Source: Zeus faber (lineage: Eukaryota; Chordata; Actinopteri; Zeiformes; Zeidae). Taken from it: a DNA stretch of 64,000 nucleotides. The translations under genes and the position numbers were made by a program. The notes beneath the pieces are model-generated. The model saw only the letters and a list, made by a program, of their open reading frames with translations. It searched no databases and was not told the origin of the DNA. This document shows, one piece after another, positions 1 through 17,112 of this stretch; position 1 is the stretch's first letter, and each line of letters opens with the position of its first letter. The DNA lies in contig OY482851.1 of NCBI GenBank assembly GCA_960531495.1, positions 23,367,533 through 23,431,532 of the forward strand. The letters are read 5' to 3'.

Positions 1-82
1 TGCAAAATAACAGCACGCAATCAAAGCTTCTCTCTCTCTGCTGCTGTGACATGACTTGCTGCAAAAAAAGGAACCTTAAAAG

Positions 83-198
<116 letters not shown>

Positions 199-1287
199 GT
201 GCTCATGTAGTGAGTTGTGGAAGAAGTCATGAGATGTTTATAGAAGGGGCTCTGTGATAGGTGCTGGCTGAGCTAATCTGGAATGCTAATGGCGCCGGTC
301 CCTTCCTGGCAGATACTGAGCAGCAGGACGCGACTCCCCACACCAAGCGGCTTGCGTCCCAGCTTTTACACGATTTGAATTGTGACACGCGGCCCGGCCA
401 TTAAGGGCAGTTTTGCGAGTGCCTCGTCAAGTCTCGTCTTCCGACCCTGCTCTCCCAATGAAACAAATTCTGTTTGTTAATCGTGGGAAAACGTGTGCGC
501 ACAGCTGTGCTCTGCGTGGAACCTCTCGTTACACGCCTCGGTTTAAGGTTTAATAATCGTCTGTTGTCCTTTAAGCTCCTTGCAAACTGAGTTGGCGTCG
601 CACCAACAGCATGTAAAACGGCGGTTTGTTTGCAGATAACAAGGTCACGTCGGCATCGCTTCCATTATCTAATGAGGCCAAACGGAACCCGATGACAAAA
701 TTCATTTCGAAATGAAGCAATTGTGGTCTATTTTCGGCGCCGATGTTATCGTTCATTGTGCTATACTCCCAAACGGTGATCATCCTAAAATATGTTGCCA
801 TAAAAAAAAAAATGTTTCCCCAGATGACAGTAATGAAGGCATTTTGCAAGAATAATCTTCATTCATATTTTATTGGAAGCCAGCCATCACTTCTAGTCGT
901 TCAGTTGTTTTCGCTGTAATCATCTTAATCCCGTGTCTGCTTCCTCCTGAGAGAAGGAGAGAGGGAGACTGATGGATGGGAGGGATTGAACCTGAAGATA
1001 GGCGGTGACTGAAACTCTTGCATCAAAGAAAAAGCTGCCTCTTCCTTTTTCTTGTCCGTTTAGTTGCTGGAGCCTCCGGGCATCTTGAATGGAGCGGGAT
1101 TAGATGCTCTGTATCTCCACTTTGAACTTCGCTAGGTGGTGCCAGAGGGTATTAGCAAATCGAGCATTGCAAGAGGTCTGCTATAGTACATTCTTTAAAA
1201 CCATTATTTACCCAGGGTTGGTACGCCGGGTATGCTCGCACACACACACTTTTTTATTTTTTTTTCTGCAGCGCCCCAGCCACCCAT

Positions 1288-1289
<2 letters not shown>

Positions 1290-1318
<29 letters not shown>
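1290..1318. repeat. (CA)n microsatellite
   Basis: About 14 CA units, directly downstream of a T-rich stretch. Confidence 0.95.
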
Positions 1319-1321
<3 letters not shown>

Positions 1322-2374
1322 TGCGCACGTGTACACACGGGCGCTGCCCGGTTGTAACGCAATCTTCAACAATGGACCAGGTCCACACAAGCACTGTGGG
1401 GTGAAGTCCCTTCCCTAAACAGATTTTCCTAGCAAGTACAGACGTTTTAAACTGGCTGACCCCGAGCCGCCAGCCGCTCTCTCTAATCTCCCTGGCGACC
1501 GCCGTAAACCATCTCCGATACCACCAGGCGAGACACACTCTTAAACTTTTACGACGAGAAAGTAAAAAGGGAGTTTAGGTTGCGCTGTTTTATTTATATA
1601 TACCGTCCGTACTGTCAAACGGGGACGCATGTATTTTTCAACGTTCCAGATGGAAAATGCGTTACATCATGTTCCTGTTGCCAGATATTTTTACAGGCCC
1701 CTGGAATTATTTGTAACCATGAATTATTTATATCCTAATAGGTACGCTACATTCGGGATTCTGATATTGTGATATAGGCTGAAGTCTCGTGGCCTGGTAT
1801 AGACATTTAATTGGCGAAATTGCCAAAATACCAGCCCGCATGCAACTTTCGAGGGAAGCTAAATATTGATATTGAATATAGTGAATCCTTGTACACTGAC
1901 TCTTGTCTCAGTGAAATATAAAGCAGAGCAGAATAAAGCGGAACACCTCCCTGATCTTTCCCGTGTCGGCACGCTGGTGCATTATTCATGGCTGTTTTCG
2001 GTGCTGGACGACAACAAAAGGAAGTTGTTTCTGAAGGGGCAGACAGGTGTTGTTTGACTTTGACACCACACCAACCTCCAGAGCGAAATGCATGTACAAG
2101 ACGGTTGAAATTACAAACAGAGCACAGCGTTAAAGTGTTTGCTTGTTGGTTTGTTTGTTTTTTTTTGATCTATTGCAGGGTTTTATCTTCAGGGCACCTT
2201 CGGACAGGCCAGACGTGGATATTCATCAAAACAGGTATTAAAAGCTTCAACCGGTGCTTTCCAAAAAGTCTTCTTCCTTCCGTCCTTCCTTCCTTGCTTT
2301 CTAGACCAGCACCATGGCACACACTGTGCTGTGTGCCAAAGTTTGCGATGGCGTTCTCGTGATTGCCGGCTATC

Positions 2375-3022
2375 TCAGCCGACCACTAGGAAGCACAGGA
2401 AGACGAGCACCAGCGGAAGGGTCATCCGGATCACCCTCGTCTGGGCGCCCAACTTGGCCTTCATGCTGCGCAGATGGATGGCCGGATGTACGGATATGGA
2501 GACGCAGCACTTAATCGTCAGCAGCCTCGGCCGCACGTCGGCTGCCATCAGATACAAGGTCTCGTAGACCTGGCCGGAGACAGTGTGGGGCATGATGATG
2601 CCGCATTCTCCGTTGTCGATGGTGTGTGGTTCTCCCGGCGGAGCACCACCAGCATCGGCGTACAGGTGCCCAGACTGGCCGAAGGAGTGAGGCAGACCAC
2701 GGCGCCCGCGTGTTTGACGGAGGCGGCCTGGACCTTGGCGTAGCAGCGGTGGGGTGTGGTCACCAGCTCTATAGTAGAAGCGCTCTATAGCGCTGTAGTA
2801 GAAGGCGCTCCTTTGTCGATCTCGTCCGTGGTCATACAGAAGTAGCTGATGAGCCCAGCTGGACACCGACAGCGGCGTGAGGATGGTCTCGCTGGAGGTC
2901 CACTGCTTCCTCTGCCGGTAATTACAAAGACTCATCAGGAAGATGTAGAGGTTGAAGAACACTGTGGTGACCGCCATCAGGCCCGTTATTACCCTGATGG
3001 CCAACTTGTTTGTCCCCAGCAT
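2375..3022 (-). pseudogene. Taste receptor type 2-like GPCR pseudogene
   Basis: Seen: starting at 3022 the minus strand encodes a hydrophobic TM1-like stretch (KLAIRVITGLMAVTTVFFNL), a basic loop and a TM2-like stretch (SSETILTPLSVSSWAHQLL). It then breaks frame near 2843, just before a CMTTDEID segment. A TM4-like part with HRCYAKVQAASVKHAG lies in a second frame (about 2770-2640). An NHT glycosylation site, a TM5-like part (YETLYLMAADV), a basic loop with KLGAQTRVIRM and a TM6-like part return to the first frame, which stops at 2375. Known: bitter taste receptors (T2Rs) are intronless ~300-aa seven-TM receptors with a glycosylation site in the second extracellular loop and a TQ.R.IKM-like start to TM6. 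Inferred: T2R family. The TM3 region is missing and TM7 is not recognisable, so the gene is dead. Another class A or chemosensory receptor is the main alternative. Confidence 0.6.
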
Positions 3023-3463
3023 TGCGCTCTTCGAGCTGCCTCAACGATGTCCTAAGGGAGACGTCCTTCAGATCAGTCCGGTCTTCGTACATCTTTAGAC
3101 ACAGAACACAGTACGGCGTCGTTGGCAGCTAAATGAAATTAAACAAATTTAAGAAATGAGATTTAAGACACAACCTGTCAGATTAAAATCAACTCCAACT
3201 TTGCCACTTAGCCTCGGGAAAAGACTCGCAGGTTGAGCTTTGAAAACAAACAAATCTGCTCCGAACCAAGTCACCCGTCACTTCACATTGACGGAACGAT
3301 TTACATAAAAATGCACTCAGGGGGCGGCTGAGGTCAGAGGCAAAGACGGGTACAAAACTCAAAAGTGCGGTAACTACCCCCCAGAAGATGAGTGCTCATC
3401 AGGTCATATGGGGGCGCTCCACCGCAAAGGCCTTCGAGTTCTGTTCCTCCGTCTCGCTCTCTC

Positions 3464-3494
<31 letters not shown>

Positions 3495-5054
3495 GTCGGC
3501 ACACCCCAATACTGTCGGCTTTTGAAGATGACGAGAAAGTTATCTTTTTAGCCGCATCTTTCAAAGGGCTTGCCTAAAGACATTGACTAAGAATAGCACT
3601 GCAATTCTAGAGATTGCAGTGTTGCCTGTCAGGGACTTATACATAAGCAATAGACACTATTTGCACGACTAAGGACAAAAAGTACTGTAGCTGTGGCTTA
3701 GCATTTGCATGGACGTGGAGAAGGTGGATGTGTGCTCATTATGTATATCCGGGCAAGTTACTGTGCTGCAACCAGAGCGGCATGACAGCCCGGGAGATAC
3801 CCTATGCAAATGGCTATTCCTGGAGCTTGACCACATTTTTTACATTAAAAAACCCCACGTTACACACTTCATTTCCATATTAAGCGATGAGACAAGGGAC
3901 AATCACCTTCGAGTCACCCTTAGCAGCTTTCTTTTTGCATGTAATTCTTCCTCTCATTGTAATTGATTTGTGAGCTTGCCTTGCTTTTTTTTGCCCATGT
4001 TTTGATCTCACGTGCTTTTCCATTCTGCATCGGACAATCGATCAGTGATCATTAGTCTGAACCAGTTGAACGGTCGAAATGCAGATTTACAGTATCCAAA
4101 GAAAAGCTCATTTCGAGGCAAGATCACGTTTTTTTTTATTATTTAATAGAAGAATATATATTTTGAGCTGAAGCCTTTACACAGTTTAGATGGAATAAAA
4201 AAAAGCTGAAATTTGTACTCAGAGAGCAGTCTTCGATTAAATTGAATCAAGGGATTCCATTGAAGTCCTATGCCAGATGAGCCCGGTTTTCAACGTTTCA
4301 TTGAACTATATTTGCTATTATTGATGACATTTGTTTTGGTGTAATTGCATTTGGAAAGAGTGTTTGCAGCCTAGTCTGTTGGGAGGTCATGTTTCAAGTC
4401 ACAAGGCTTTTTGGAACAATCCTACGAGGAATGGCAAGAGATGGTGATGATCTAAATAAGGCTGACGTTGCTAAACAAGATGAAGGGCGCGTGCGTGTGC
4501 GTGTGTGTGTGTGTGTGATTGCCGTCCAGTTAAGACTATGGAGAGATACGCAATTGGAGAATATTACGAAGCCTTGCCCCCGAAATTATGATTTTTCAAG
4601 AAGCCAATGACGCATTTCAAGAGAGAGACACGCTCCGCTGCTCGCCATAGATTTCCTTTCTTGAAGGCCATTAAGTAATCAAATGATCCCATTATGCGAA
4701 TGGTGAATGGCAGTCTTACATCTTCAGTGCACTCAATACTGAATATTCCAAGAATCTTCCCTCTAGACACTTGGATTTCATTGTTGGTTGAATTATTTTT
4801 AGGTACGACATATTTACTTATTACTATTGTTTACTTTATTCCATGTTAAACATCCTCATCCTGACTCCTTTTCTATGTCGAGGAGCAGGAGGAAATTGCT
4901 TACAATTCAACCCATGAGCACAACTTTCATGTATATTTGATACGGGCTTCTCACTTGTAACCGAGGTTTTTCTTTTTAATGTTTTGCCATGCACTTTATA
5001 AGAAACAGCCACTCAATGTATTTGTGCATGCATGTTCATATCGGTATCAAAAGT
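3023..5054. other. Intergenic, no gene recognised
   Basis: Contains a CT tract (about 3454-3494) and a GT tract (about 4494-4518). No coding similarity or transposon signature was recognised. Confidence 0.6.
3454..3494. repeat. (CT)n microsatellite, imperfect
   Basis: CT units interrupted by GT. Produces spurious serine/leucine-rich and Arg/Glu-rich frames. Confidence 0.9.
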
Positions 5055-5060
5055 TTTATT
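5055..5060 (-). promoter_or_regulatory. Candidate polyadenylation signal of vsig8
   Basis: AATAAA on the minus strand, about 390 bp past the vsig8 stop codon. It gives a 3' UTR of ordinary length. Inferred from position only. Confidence 0.5.
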
Positions 5061-5198
5061 AGACAAATATTAAAATCTACAAATGACATTTTCAATGACT
5101 ATTGCATCAAGGGAAAAATGTCAGATGCCTCAGAATAGAGGTACAAGTTATTTGCTATGTACACTTTACATACAGGTTTCTCTAGGCCTGCCTCTACA

Positions 5199-5330
5199 GT
5201 AATAAACAGCCGAGTTTGTCAAAAGACACTCTGAACCTCATAACATGTTTTGTTTTTTTTTTAAATCTATTTTACAGGAGAACATGTTATGAGTTTCCAA
5301 ATAGCCTTATTGCAACACTCGGCTATTAGG
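5199..5330. repeat. Inverted repeat in the vsig8 3' UTR
   Basis: The inner arms are a perfect 13-bp match: CTCATAACATGTT at 5237-5249 and its reverse complement at 5281-5293, 31 bp apart. A second nested pair, AGCCGAG near 5210-5216 and CTCGGCT near 5320-5326, lies outside it, with further partial matches to TAATA. The structure would fold as a long interrupted hairpin in the transcript, or it may be a small MITE. Confidence 0.75.
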
Positions 5331-5449
5331 GGGCAAATCAGGACTTCCACCCTTCTAGTCAAGTCCAACATTTGCTATTGCACAATTAGTCACATGTATA
5401 AACACTAAAATATGATGATTAAAGTCTATTTGGTAGCATTAGGCTGCAG

Positions 5450-8643
<3,194 letters not shown>

Positions 8644-8784
8644 ATTTCCCGCGATAACTCTGCGAGACGATAGAAGACAGAAATACAGAAATTACTTTTT
8701 CTATTTTTTTCTCGGCTGTGCTTTTTTTTCCCCCCGGTGCGATTGTTGAGTTTAATATATTTTTAAAATTCTCAATATAATTAA

Positions 8785-8787
<3 letters not shown>

Positions 8788-8856
<69 letters not shown>
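8788..8856. repeat. (AT)n microsatellite upstream of vsig8
   Basis: About 34 AT units beginning about 145 bp upstream of the vsig8 start codon, so within the likely 5' UTR or proximal promoter. Confidence 0.95.
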
Positions 8857-8859
<3 letters not shown>

Positions 8860-10560
8860 TTTTAGGATTCTGGCACACCTTCACGACAAGGGGACATTTC
8901 TCTGTACGGCACTGTAATGGTTTTTTTTCCCAACTGTCACCATAACATGCAAAATGATAAGAAAATGAGGACCACAAAAAAGGTATGGACAGAAGAGCAA
9001 AACACCAAGAATTCCACAGCGAGTTCTATTGACCAGATATGCAGTAAATGTTTAAAAGGAAACGTACCTTTTTGAAGAAGAAATACGGGAAATGCACCCG
9101 TGTCTCTTTAAACACCGAGCAGCCTTTCAGCAGCACAACCTATATCTACCTTCCTGATTTGCTCTCAGGTGAAACTTGGCAGGTGAGTGTCGGCCACACC
9201 CTCCGTCCACAGTGTCACTTTAGGGTCCAATCCTGTGACACCAGGAGCATTTCAAACTTGGCTTTAACCAAAACAGAGGCACTTTTCTTCAGTTAAGTCG
9301 TGACCTGGATTATGAAACGTGTCCAGTGATTTGGGTTAATTTGCAAGTTAGTGAATATGGTTAGATGCACGAAAAAGTTGGTGAAATTTAAATATATGAT
9401 TCCTTCTTAGAACTAAGGTGATGAGCCACAATGTGTCCGCGAGACAACCGGTGAATTTGTTTATTTATATTTAAAATTAATAGATCTTAGAAATGGTCAG
9501 GAGCTCTTGAAATCTCTGAAAAGGGAGCTGTACCTTTTTCCCGTTTGTGTTTATTATTTTTTTTGACTAAAACTAGAAAGATGATAAATATACATGTATA
9601 TATTTCCCCCTTTTGCCATGGCATTTCCTGATTATTTAAAATTTTACTGTAAAACAGCCTGAGGAATCCACCACACCACGACTCCAAGTAGATGACGTAG
9701 AGTAGATGTGTGTTGATATCTGGTTTTGGCTTTGGGTGGAGATCGTTATCCGTCAGAATTCCTTTAGCCCTGCCTGCCACATCTGCAGACACACCTAAAG
9801 ACAACTCATTAAAAAAAACAACCACAATTTTCATTAAAGGAGCAATCCATGAGATTGCCTGTATTGAAAGGATTGCGTCGCAAGTTCCAGGATTCAATTC
9901 GAAGCGCCCCTCTTTTTTTTTTTTCTTTTTTAACAAAATAATCGTATGGATTACCACTTGAAGACCTATGTCGCTTTGATTGCTGAGCTAAAGTAGTGCA
10001 ACAAGCACCACAATCTCTCCGCCACAGTGGTCAGTTTCCAAATTAAAGTTTATGTCGGCACTGATTAAACCATGCAGTCCACAAAGTCCACTACCCCTTA
10101 TCAGAGTTAAATGATTTACCCAAATGGGGGTTTACACAGAAGATCCGATTTTTTTTTTATTCGTCTCATGTCTTAAATGTGTATATGTGCGTAGAAGTAT
10201 ATCCTAATACCCATTCCAATATTCAAACGATAAAAACCTCGAAACTCTCAATTCAATCAAGTGAGAAGATGGAGGAATGAGCAGAGTTCAGACGCAGTTT
10301 AATCCTACATGTAGGTTAAATTATTCCGTATTGATTGGCGGAGAGTGTATGTAGGCAGTCACATAATACCCTTGAAACATGACTTTTGCCATCGGGAGCC
10401 TTGAGTGCCGGTTTAATGCAGTGCTGCCAATAATTTTCATTAAGATGAGTAAGGAGACGGACAAATTAGCAACACCTATGATGAAACATGATCAGAATGG
10501 AGATCTGGAGATGGCTCTCCCAATCCTCCGTGGGCTCATTCCCTCTCAGGCTGCCCCCCT

Positions 10561-10566
<6 letters not shown>

Positions 10567-10628
<62 letters not shown>
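10567..10628. repeat. (CT)n microsatellite
   Basis: About 30 CT units. Confidence 0.95.
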
Positions 10629-10629
<1 letters not shown>

Positions 10630-13600
10630 ACCCGTTTTATAAGGATATTATTCGGTGACATATGACATAGAACACGGCGACTTTGGGTCACCATGGCGGT
10701 CAAACCACCATGCCAAACCAAACTGCCTCGTACGACCCCGGGTGCAAGACTGGGGTTGCGGCCCCGAAGGGAAGGAGGAAGGGAAGGAGATGTGACAGTA
10801 TGAGGACAAACTGTAGAAGAACTGCTATTAAGACCTTCGGGAAACGAAAGAAAGAAACAAGCGTGGTGATATAAATATGGCTTCGTTGGCCCAAACGTAT
10901 TGAATTAAGTGGGTATTAAGCTCGGACCTTCTAACACTTTGTTAATTGTCCGAGCGAGGAGAGTGTGGCCCCGACTCCGGCTCCTGTCTTTCAGCCAACA
11001 TTTGTGATAACCCCATCTATCTTCCTGGATTTGGCAAACGTTGGCCCTAATCACGCCGCGGGGTAGCAAAACAAACCACCTTGACGGATGTCCAAAATTA
11101 CAAGTAAACAGCCGAGCAGAGGGAGGCAAACAAATGACCGGGACGGGGAGGCGGCAGGCTCCACTGCAGCCGGGGCTCTCAAACGGCACGGCAAAGTGAG
11201 TCACGGCGCGTCAATGTCACAGAGCAGGTTAGTCGCCTATAATCAGTTTTTTTATTTTTGTTTTTTTCCCCCTCTTAATTAGGGGCAGCGCTGGGACAAG
11301 GGACATACCCCTCAGAGAGAAACACTATAACCTGCTCGGTTTCCGCCGCACCGTCTGTTCGTATTGCTGGGAAATAAAAAAAATGTATTCATTAAAAAGA
11401 TACTGCCGCTCGGGCGGTTAAACACGTTTTGTTTTACAGATGTTTATCTGCGGCCGCCGCATCATCCGTGGCATTCAGCTTGGGCGGCGTCACTGGGGCC
11501 GCTTGCGTCGGCTGTCAATCACGGCATGAATGAGAGCTGAATGGTAACTTTCTCTCTCCCAATTCTCTCCAAGAAAAGCACGTTGGGAGCTCACCACCCT
11601 TGCATGCAGCCCGCGTACCATGTGCTGCTGAATAAATAACAAACAAGCAAATGGAAGGATTCACCTCAACGTGTGTGACTCTACTCTCCATGTAGGGAGG
11701 TTTCCAGAGGAGAGCTGCATCTCCTTACCAACCTCAGGAGCAAAGTGAAGGGCACAGCAGAATAATGCGGCACTCGGCGGCAAGCAAAACAATCCCATAA
11801 GCTCAATGCCGTTCTGAATGGATAGGTTAAGAAATGCTGCTGAGGGACTCTGCAGTTATTATGGGATTTACAATGGCATTTGCAACCTATCGGTGTATCT
11901 GGGTCACTGTGTGCGTTGTATTGTTGTAGATATGCACCGGGCTGTGTGGAGGAAGCGTGAGGAGGACATTGAGGGGGAAGACGGCTAAACTTCAGCTCCT
12001 CTGTGGAATCCAACCTCACCTCCGCTGGAGTCTATGAATAAACTAATGAATAAACTAATCTCTCCCCGGGAAGTAGACAATAATAGAGTAATGTTATTTC
12101 ATGGCCGGAGAGTCCAGCCAACCAAGGTTGTTTGGTAGGCGTGGGGGGGGATGTATTGCTTTCAAATATTTATTCTCCTGTAGACCTTTCTCATTTATAT
12201 TACCCCTACTGAGTCAACACACATATAGGCATGATGTACTCCTCCGTCCTCTTTTGTTTGGGGAAGTAACATCTTTAACTGTGCATGTGGCACCTGTTCA
12301 CATCAATGATACATTTCTTCTTCTTCATCTTCTTCTTCTTTCGGCTGCTCCCGTTAATTAATTTAAGAACCCCTGGACTTTAATAGCTCATATGCGTTTC
12401 AGCAATATTTCATTTTTCAAAGTAAAAGTCCTCTGGTTCTTTCATGACCGGCCTGTTATGCATGGTGCATCTTTTGTTTCGTTCAATGAGGAACAGAGTA
12501 AAATAACATAGCCTACATCTAAAACAAAAAATAACAAATAAAAAACACACTGTTATTTGTAGGAACGGGGCAAGGGGAGGCGCCCCGTCGCTGGCGAGCC
12601 GCTGGGATGGGCCCCGGTTGGAACGATGATATTACGCTGCTGCCCCTGTACATTTTCGGACTCCTCTCAGTAATTCCCTCTTGCAGCCCATGCTGCGGGC
12701 GTGCACGGTGGGCGCAGTCCGGATAGGAGACCTATATCAGTGCGCCAGGCGCACAACCTGGCGGAACCGTTCTGGTGCGGAAAGCCTGAAATGCTGTTTG
12801 GAAAAGCGACACCAAAAAGCAAAAAGACAGATTGGATAATTGATGAGTGGCATCTTGGAAGCTCTTAGCTTATAAAGACAGCCTTCTGACAGCTCCCCCG
12901 ACACACACACAGTGAAGGGAAGGCGATGCACGTCTTCACTGTTCTGTTGATGTTGGGACAATCCAAAAAAATTAATAATAATAATAATAAAAAAAAAAAA
13001 ATCAAAACACAAAATCACAAGGCCCCTTTGGCGGACGAGGCCCCAAGCAATTGCCTAAATGCCTAATGGTAAAACCGCTTATGTATGGAGCGCGAAATGG
13101 GTTATACTGTATATCAATGATGATGGATTATAAACCAACATTTTTTAATGTTTTATCAAGAATAAACAATATTCCACAAAATTACAAGCATCCCTGTGTG
13201 CATCTCAAATTACCCTGTGTGGGATCGCGGCCTTGTTGGTTTTCTTCGACTCAGTGGCTGGGGTGGAAAACAGTTTTGCCTGGATTCAAAGGGCCTCCGA
13301 ACAAAATGACAAAAACTTTTCCCACCCCAAATTCGACCAAAATCCCCTTGCATTCTTCCCACTGTTCTGTTCTTTCCGGCCGTCAAGCTATGTGCACCAA
13401 ACTGAACAGCTAGTACTTTGAAAAAAAACAACAAAAAAAAAACGGGGTGGCGAGGGGTGAAACATTGCGCGTGATGGGGCTGGTTTGGAAAACGCACTGT
13501 GCCTCTACTGGGCGATGAGCGTGGGAGGTGTGGGCGAGATTCGGGCATAAGCACTGCGAGGCGAGGGAACGGTGTAGGAGGAGGAGAAGCGAGCAAACAA

Positions 13601-13956
13601 AGCCTCAAATGTAACATATATTTCATTGTGTGATGGAGCTTTTCCACAGGTCCATGGAATTATACCGCGAATCAACAGGATATCCTAACTACCGGCAAGA
13701 ATGCACTTTTTGGATGCGCACATAATGAGCCAAGCCATTGTACAAAACGTTTTTTAAAAAACGTCGTATGCGATGCCTTCCACGGCCCGCTTCCACTTCT
13801 AACCTGGGGAGATGAAAGGGCGAAGCTGCGCGAGAAATCCCGCGTGAAATATGGATCACTGAAATGTAAATTTATTATGGCTCCGCGGCCCCGGCCCTCC
13901 CACGAGCACGGGCTACCCACACACACACACCCGCCCCCGCGCGCCCAGACTTATGC

Positions 13957-13964
13957 TCACACAC

Positions 13965-14004
<40 letters not shown>

Positions 14005-14030
14005 AAACACACACGCTCACACACACACAT
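13957..14030. repeat. (CA)n-type compound microsatellite
   Basis: CA units interrupted by CG, CTCACA and CATA variants. Threonine/histidine-rich frames across it are artefacts. Confidence 0.9.
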
Positions 14031-14200
14031 ACATACATACCCTCCGCCTCCAGCAAACTGAGCATGGATGTGGACCCCCCCACTAATCCAATAAGTTTTG
14101 CTTCTTGTGCTGGAGCTGAGTCTGCCTGGCGCACGGACAGAGCGCCCAGACCCCCAGAGCCTCACCGGGAGGCCGTACCCTGCGATAAAGAACTTCAGAT

Positions 14201-14232
14201 GCTCTCTCTCTCTCTCTCTCTCTCGCTCTCTC
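14201..14232. repeat. (CT)n microsatellite
   Basis: Short CT array with a few CG interruptions. Confidence 0.85.
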
Positions 14233-14435
14233 GCTATCCTCCCTCTCGCTCTATCTTTTCCCCCTCTCCGTTCTCTTCGACAGTCATTTCCCCTCCGTCC
14301 GTCCTTCTCTACCTCTTTGATAGCTCAAATGGTTCCGCATTCTACTGGGACACAAGCGTCAGGGAAGTGGGAATCAGTCGGCCAACTGTCGCGAGAAACG
14401 CAAAATAGAAAACGAGGGAAATAAAACCATTCGTA

Positions 14436-14436
<1 letters not shown>

Positions 14437-14468
<32 letters not shown>
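14437..14468. repeat. (GT)n microsatellite
   Basis: About 15 GT units ending in a G-rich tail. Confidence 0.9.
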
Positions 14469-14474
<6 letters not shown>

Positions 14475-16693
14475 GGTGTGCAATTTGTTTTCAAGCGGAA
14501 ATGACTCCTCACGTGCCTGGTCATGCTTGAATGCAACATAATAATTCATTATAGCGGAGGCATTTTCATCGAGGCTGTAATAATTTGTCGGCGGCGGTGA
14601 TTTTCGCCCGCTTTCTGCATTGTTTTGTTCTTTGGTTAGAGGTAACAATAAGTAATATTTCAATTTGCTCTAAGCCGAGCCAATAGCGGTAAACCCAGCT
14701 TGCGGCGGCGGCGGCGGCGGAGAGCTGGATAGCAACGCAAAACAATTGTGTTATTAATTGTGTTATTAATTCATTTGGTATACCTTGTAAACTGTTCATT
14801 TCTATTTATTTATTTCTGGTGTTAGGGGGCTGAGCCATATCACTCTCCCTCTCCCTCTATCCCCCCCCCCCCCCCTCTCTCTCTCTCCTTTCTCTTTGTC
14901 TCACAGTCCGGTTCAACAGAGCGTCCCTCTCTCCATAATTAGACACATTAATTAACAGCGGAACAAACGCTTTAGCAGTGAGATAAATGCTCTGCTATGC
15001 ATGTCTTTTCAACAACTTTCCATCATAGCCACCAAGGAAGCAGAGTGGAGGAGCCGAATATTCTCAGTTCCACCGAGTCAGTTTCTTTTAATGGTGAACT
15101 TTACGACGAGTAATATGAAATGAACTCCTTTCTTTACCTTCTACCTCAAACACTGGGGGACGTTTGGGAGTTTTAAGGCGCAAGGAGGTGAAGGGAAATC
15201 CACGACGGGCTGTTATTTATTGTCTAATGGTTTGGAAATGGGCCGACGCGAGGTGAGCACAGCAGGCGATACAGTAATAATTCAGGCCGCGATGATGTGG
15301 AGCCGCTTGCTCCTGTACAGGCCGCGGCTGGAAAGCCGGTCAAATAATATCGACGAGGGGGGCAGAATAAAAGACCATTTTTCCCACCGATACCCTTTTA
15401 ATCATGGCTTTCATCAGTGCTGTAGGTGACCGCGCAAATCATTACTTTTTGATGGATCAGCCTTATTCCATGGGACGGAGAAAATATAAAATGAATGACA
15501 ACTAATTTTCTGGCGCGGAACGGGCTTGATGTGTGAGAGCTGTGGGAGAGATGACAAACTTCCCCTTTTCCTTTTTAATAGGCACTCAAGACATCCAGTA
15601 GGCGGGATAGTCATGGTTTTTGAGACCGCCCTCCGTCAATGACGACCGTCGTCCCGGGGCAAACACTTCTGGCACTGCACTGCTACCCGCTAACATGGCA
15701 ATCAGCCGATAAACACCCGGCATTCACATTCTACGCGCCACTTGATTTGAGCGATAATAACGGAAATAAAAGAACGCGACGAAAAAACCTTCCCGTCGAC
15801 ACTCAGCTTGTTGATAACACTTGTCGAGGTTTGACGCTGAGGCATTCGTGGCTGTTTGTTTATGTTTCCGTCTTTTTCAGGTCGGATCCTCAGTCGCCTG
15901 CGTTGCATTATTCTCTTTTTTTGGTGTCAGAAGTGACATTTGTCTGTTTGTGTTTCGTGTATCTATGTTTTAATTCCAAAATGTTGCCTTTGTGAGCATT
16001 GGCTGCAATTGTTGTTTTTTTTTAATACAGGCTCTGATATGAGCTTTTGTCATATTTCATTTTTTTTTATAATAGAACAACAATATGACCACATGTAGCT
16101 CTTATAAATCATTTATAACAGATTCGTGCTCGGTTTATTTCCCCAGTGAGAGGAAGATGGAGAAGATGACGAATCAGAGGCAATAAAGTAAATAAAAACA
16201 AAAAAGTGAACCACTGAGAATGTTTTTTTATCTTTATTTTTATTTTTTAAATAAATAAAAATCGCCGTTGCGTCTCGGAAACAGCTTGTATGTAACTGAT
16301 CTGACTGTGAAGATCATATAATCTTACGGTTGGATTCCCACCGGATTTAACTCAGGTTAACCATGTTTTTTTTCCAAGTGAATTTAACGCTTCAAATGAA
16401 CAATGCCTTATCTGTAAGGATAACAGTTATTAAGGACTGCAGTCATTTCCAGCCACGAACCGGGCAAAAAAAACCCAACTTTGTACAATTTGATGACAAA
16501 ACTCTAAGACGCCGGCATTTTGGGGTAAAAGTGGAATTACCTTGCTTGTGGAATTTATGAAAAAAAAGGAAAGATAGCAGCCGTGATGTCACTCCGCAGA
16601 ATAGTTTGTTTTGCAAGTAAGGGGAAAATAGATAAATAAAATAAATATTCCACTCAAACCACACTCTCTATGGAACTTCAATTATATGATGTT

Positions 16694-16720
16694 GTTATTA
16701 TTATTATTATTATTATTATC
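16694..16720. repeat. (ATT)n microsatellite
   Basis: About eight ATT units. Confidence 0.85.
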
Positions 16721-17112
16721 TTTACGATTTATTATATTATAATGAAAAGGTTTAAAAAATACATTTGATTTAAGTCGTTATTTTAAATTGAGTTTCATCA
16801 GCCTTAAAAAAATTGTGTAATAATAACAAATAAAAACAAAATTGTCAAAAGACAGGTTGTCACATGGGTAAGTTGTCACGTCGTTAATATTTTCACGAGC
16901 AGAGGGCGCTACTTAAAAGTCCAACATTAGTTTTGTGCATCGATTTGGTCTGACGTCATATCCCCTCTGGGAAGCACAACACTGTTAACTGAGGTGAGCA
17001 GTGATTTACCATTTTTCACACTCAAAAGTAAAACAAATGTAACTTGACCTTTTTTGTAATAATCTTCTTCTAGTTAAAAATTACGTTGTTATGCTTTTGC
17101 TTAGGTCCTGCT

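Larger units (their letters stand above)
8857..17112. other. Non-coding stretch, no gene recognised
   Basis: About 8.3 kb without a supportable exon. It holds many simple repeats (CT near 10567-10628, CA near 13957-14030, CT near 14201-14232, GT near 14439-14467, GGC near 14700-14720, poly-C followed by CT near 14860-14888). Some stretches are GC-richer and not repetitive (11,400-12,000; 13,500-13,900; 15,200-15,900). Some could be regulatory, but nothing in the sequence alone proves it. Confidence 0.5.
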
